From Rhizobiales bacterium Ga0077537 (GTDB lineage Bacteria > Pseudomonadota > Alphaproteobacteria > Rhizobiales > Hyphomicrobiaceae): a stretch of 64,000 bases of DNA. The stretch is taken from positions 496,001 to 560,000 of the forward strand of contig LNEM01000030.1 of the NCBI GenBank assembly GCA_001464955.1. The letters run 5' to 3'. The notes beneath the pieces were generated by a model that did not search any database, was not told the origin of the DNA, and saw only the letters and a program-made list of their open reading frames with translations. The stretch's first letter is position 1. Each line of letters opens with the position of its first letter. A program made the translations under genes and the position numbers. This document shows, one piece after another, positions 62,515 through 64,000 of this stretch.

Positions 62515-63846
62515 CTACTGGATGATCCGGGCGAGGTACGCCTGCAGCTCGGTGACGAGATGCCCGTGCGTCTTGGCGAGCTGCCAGCCGATCGACGCGG
62601 CTGGCGCCAGCATGCGGATCATGATGGCCCGGGCCTCGGTCTGACCGAGGTTCTGGTTCCGGCCTTCGAGGTAGGAGATGCGCAGGATCGCCACCGCGGC
62701 ATCGAGCCGGTGTTCCAGTGAGCGTAAGTCGCCGCCCGCATTCTGCCGGCCGTGCAGCACCGAGGCGCTGGCCTCCGCTTCGGCCAGATGCAGATTTTTC
62801 AGGAGTTTCTGGCGCATCGTCGATGTTTCGTCGTCGACTGCGCGTCTGACCTTGGCCTTTAGCAGGAGCCACGGCGGCAGGAACCCGAGAAACAGCAGCC
62901 CGGCAGTGATCGTAAGTCCGGCATAATCCGTGAGTTCGCCGCCGGTGTACCAGATGTAGCCGACGGTCACCGCGGTGAACACGAACATCGCCGTAGCGCC
63001 CTGCGCGCTCATCTGCAGGAACGGCTTGTAGTGCTTGTCATGCAGCACGATCTCGACCGGTGCACGGAACGGGTACCTCCGGATCACCCAGGACGACTTG
63101 ATCAGGAAGCCGATCAGAACGACCCAGATGAAGGCATTGAGGAACCACTCGACCGACCAGACGCCCCACATCAGGTAGTCGATCGGCAATACGGCGTCGG
63201 AGCCGCCGAGCCGCTCGTAGCGCGGGCTCAGGAGATAAAGAAAGTCGAACGCCACGAACGGCAGCGCGATCACGAGCGCGAGGAGCGCGCCGGGGAACCC
63301 GAGCACGCGATCGACGAGCGAGCGCACCTCGCTATCCGGCACGGCGAGATGCGCCACCCCGCGCTCGAAGCCGCGGGTGTAGGCGAGCACGAACAGCCGC
63401 GTGATGATGACGTGAGCCGCGAAGTAGAGGGGCTGCACCTGCCATTCGCGTGACGCGAGGAACGCCGGAATGTTCGGAGCCAGCGCGAAGCCAGCAAGCC
63501 AGAGGCTGACGGCCAGGACGATGGCGAGGACCACCGTCCACGTCATCTTCTTCGGCAGAACGCTGTCGATCGGCCAGCCCGCCTCGCCTCCGTACGCCGC
63601 GCCCCGGGCGCGCGCGACCGTCCGCCCCCAGTCGCCCCAATCCCGCTCGGGCAAGACGCTGACGTCGGCCGCGTCGTGACCCTCAGGTACGGTCCGGCGG
63701 CGGTTACGCGCGACGACGACGGTCGAGATGGTGACTGACACGAGCACGCCGAGGCAGATCCACGCGGCCATCCGGGCGGTCTGGTCGTCACGCAGCACAT
63801 GTCGCAGCTCGGCAAACGCCCGAGCCCAAAGCTCGCTCCAGTTCAT
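62515..63846 (-). CDS. Polytopic membrane protein of unknown function
   Basis: 443 residues. About seven membrane segments are seen near 26-46, 101-122, 140-158, 184-210, 228-252, 283-301 and 311-330. A soluble, mostly helical C-terminal ~110 residues follow (RRAVDDETSTMRQKLLKNLHLAEAEASASVLHG). I do not recognise a family. The gene is convergent with pyk (13-nt gap). Confidence 0.75.
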   Translation of the reverse strand: MNWSELWARAFAELRHVLRDDQTARMAAWICLGVLVSVTISTVVVARNRRRTVPEGHDAADVSVLPERDWGDWGRTVARARGAAYGGEAGWPIDSVLPKKMTWTVVLAIVLAVSLWLAGFALAPNIPAFLASREWQVQPLYFAAHVIITRLFVLAYTRGFERGVAHLAVPDSEVRSLVDRVLGFPGALLALVIALPFVAFDFLYLLSPRYERLGGSDAVLPIDYLMWGVWSVEWFLNAFIWVVLIGFLIKSSWVIRRYPFRAPVEIVLHDKHYKPFLQMSAQGATAMFVFTAVTVGYIWYTGGELTDYAGLTITAGLLFLGFLPPWLLLKAKVRRAVDDETSTMRQKLLKNLHLAEAEASASVLHGRQNAGGDLRSLEHRLDAAVAILRISYLEGRNQNLGQTEARAIMIRMLAPAASIGWQLAKTHGHLVTELQAYLARIIQ

Positions 63847-63931
63847 CCTCTGATCTTGCCACGGAACACCCGCCGCGCCTGTTGCACGCGGGCAGCAGCG
63901 GCCCTGTCAAATGACGCGCCCGACACCGACG

Positions 63932-63962
63932 AAAAAGGGCGGACCGCTGTTGCGATCCGCCC
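63932..63962 (-). terminator. Rho-independent terminator for a minus-strand gene beyond the right edge
   Basis: Read on the minus strand, stem GGGCGGA / TCCGCCC (complement of 63956-63962 and 63937-63943) with a 12-nt loop is followed by TTTTT (complement of 63932-63936). The gene it serves lies beyond 64000. Confidence 0.65.
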
Positions 63963-64000
63963 GTTTCAAACGTCGGGTGCTGGCGTCCGGGCTCAGGCCG

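Noticed and set aside
63990-64000. Stop codon (TCA on the plus strand) of a minus-strand gene entering from the right
   Set aside because: Only a few bases are visible. The terminator just to the left makes it likely, but no coding sequence can be assessed.

Overview
This is a high-GC (roughly two thirds G+C by eye), gene-dense chromosomal window. The gene set points to an alphaproteobacterium, most likely of the Hyphomicrobiales. Markers are the rnd-lptC/lptA-lptB-rpoN-ptsN block, an RpoE/ChrR singlet-oxygen-type sigma and anti-sigma pair, a mitochondrial-NDUFS6-like zinc finger protein, an Hsp20 gene with a ROSE-like leader, and two adjacent MltB-type lytic transglycosylases. I found no tRNA, rRNA, prophage, insertion sequence or CRISPR array. 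The only sign of transfer is one small AT-richer secreted-protein gene at 1915-2427.

Layout. 1-603 is the 5' part of rplS (L19), fused to a helix-hairpin-helix tail. 0.8-9 kb holds a quinone oxidoreductase, the AT-richer secreted protein, a Bcr/CflA-type exporter, a two-component Na+/solute symporter with a clear terminator, three small membrane proteins and a GYF-domain protein. 9-11.3 kb holds an AhpD-like protein, a hydrolase and hsp20. 11.3-16.7 kb is a seven-gene minus-strand catabolic block: thiolase-like protein, DUF35 protein, alcohol dehydrogenase, dienelactone hydrolase, DUF6295 and both CoA-transferase subunits. 16.9-28 kb is mixed: xerC, an outer-membrane barrel, hydrolases, a flavin monooxygenase, an acyl-CoA ligase, a glycosyltransferase and an aldolase-type protein. 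28.3-35 kb has galE, a hydrolase, a radical-SAM YgiQ and transketolase, with clusters of palindromic repeats between them. 35-38.7 kb is an operon for a three-subunit flavin/iron-sulfur dehydrogenase plus a TIM-barrel isomerase. 38.8-46 kb has an SDR, RNase D, an LptC-LptA fusion, lptB, rpoN and ptsN. 46-48 kb is an O-GlcNAc-transferase-like gene.

48-55.8 kb is the most interesting region. Four overlapping plus-strand genes (flavin oxidase, DUF1365, CFA-synthase-type methyltransferase, DUF3833) converge on a minus-strand operon of rpoE, chrR and an SDR. Divergent from rpoE is folE with two small membrane proteins (DUF2177, DUF2878). This looks like a compact stress-controlled lipid-modification locus, probably for furan or methylated fatty acids made in response to singlet oxygen. 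ChrR keeps every metal ligand and the C-terminal cysteine pair of the Rhodobacter protein, and rpoE has a well-spaced TGATCC-type promoter. 55.9-60 kb is a cell-wall group: two lytic transglycosylases and an SGNH/DUF459 protein that lacks the nucleophile. 60-64 kb ends with a phytanoyl-CoA-dioxygenase-like protein, pyruvate kinase, a large membrane protein and a terminator for a gene beyond the right edge.
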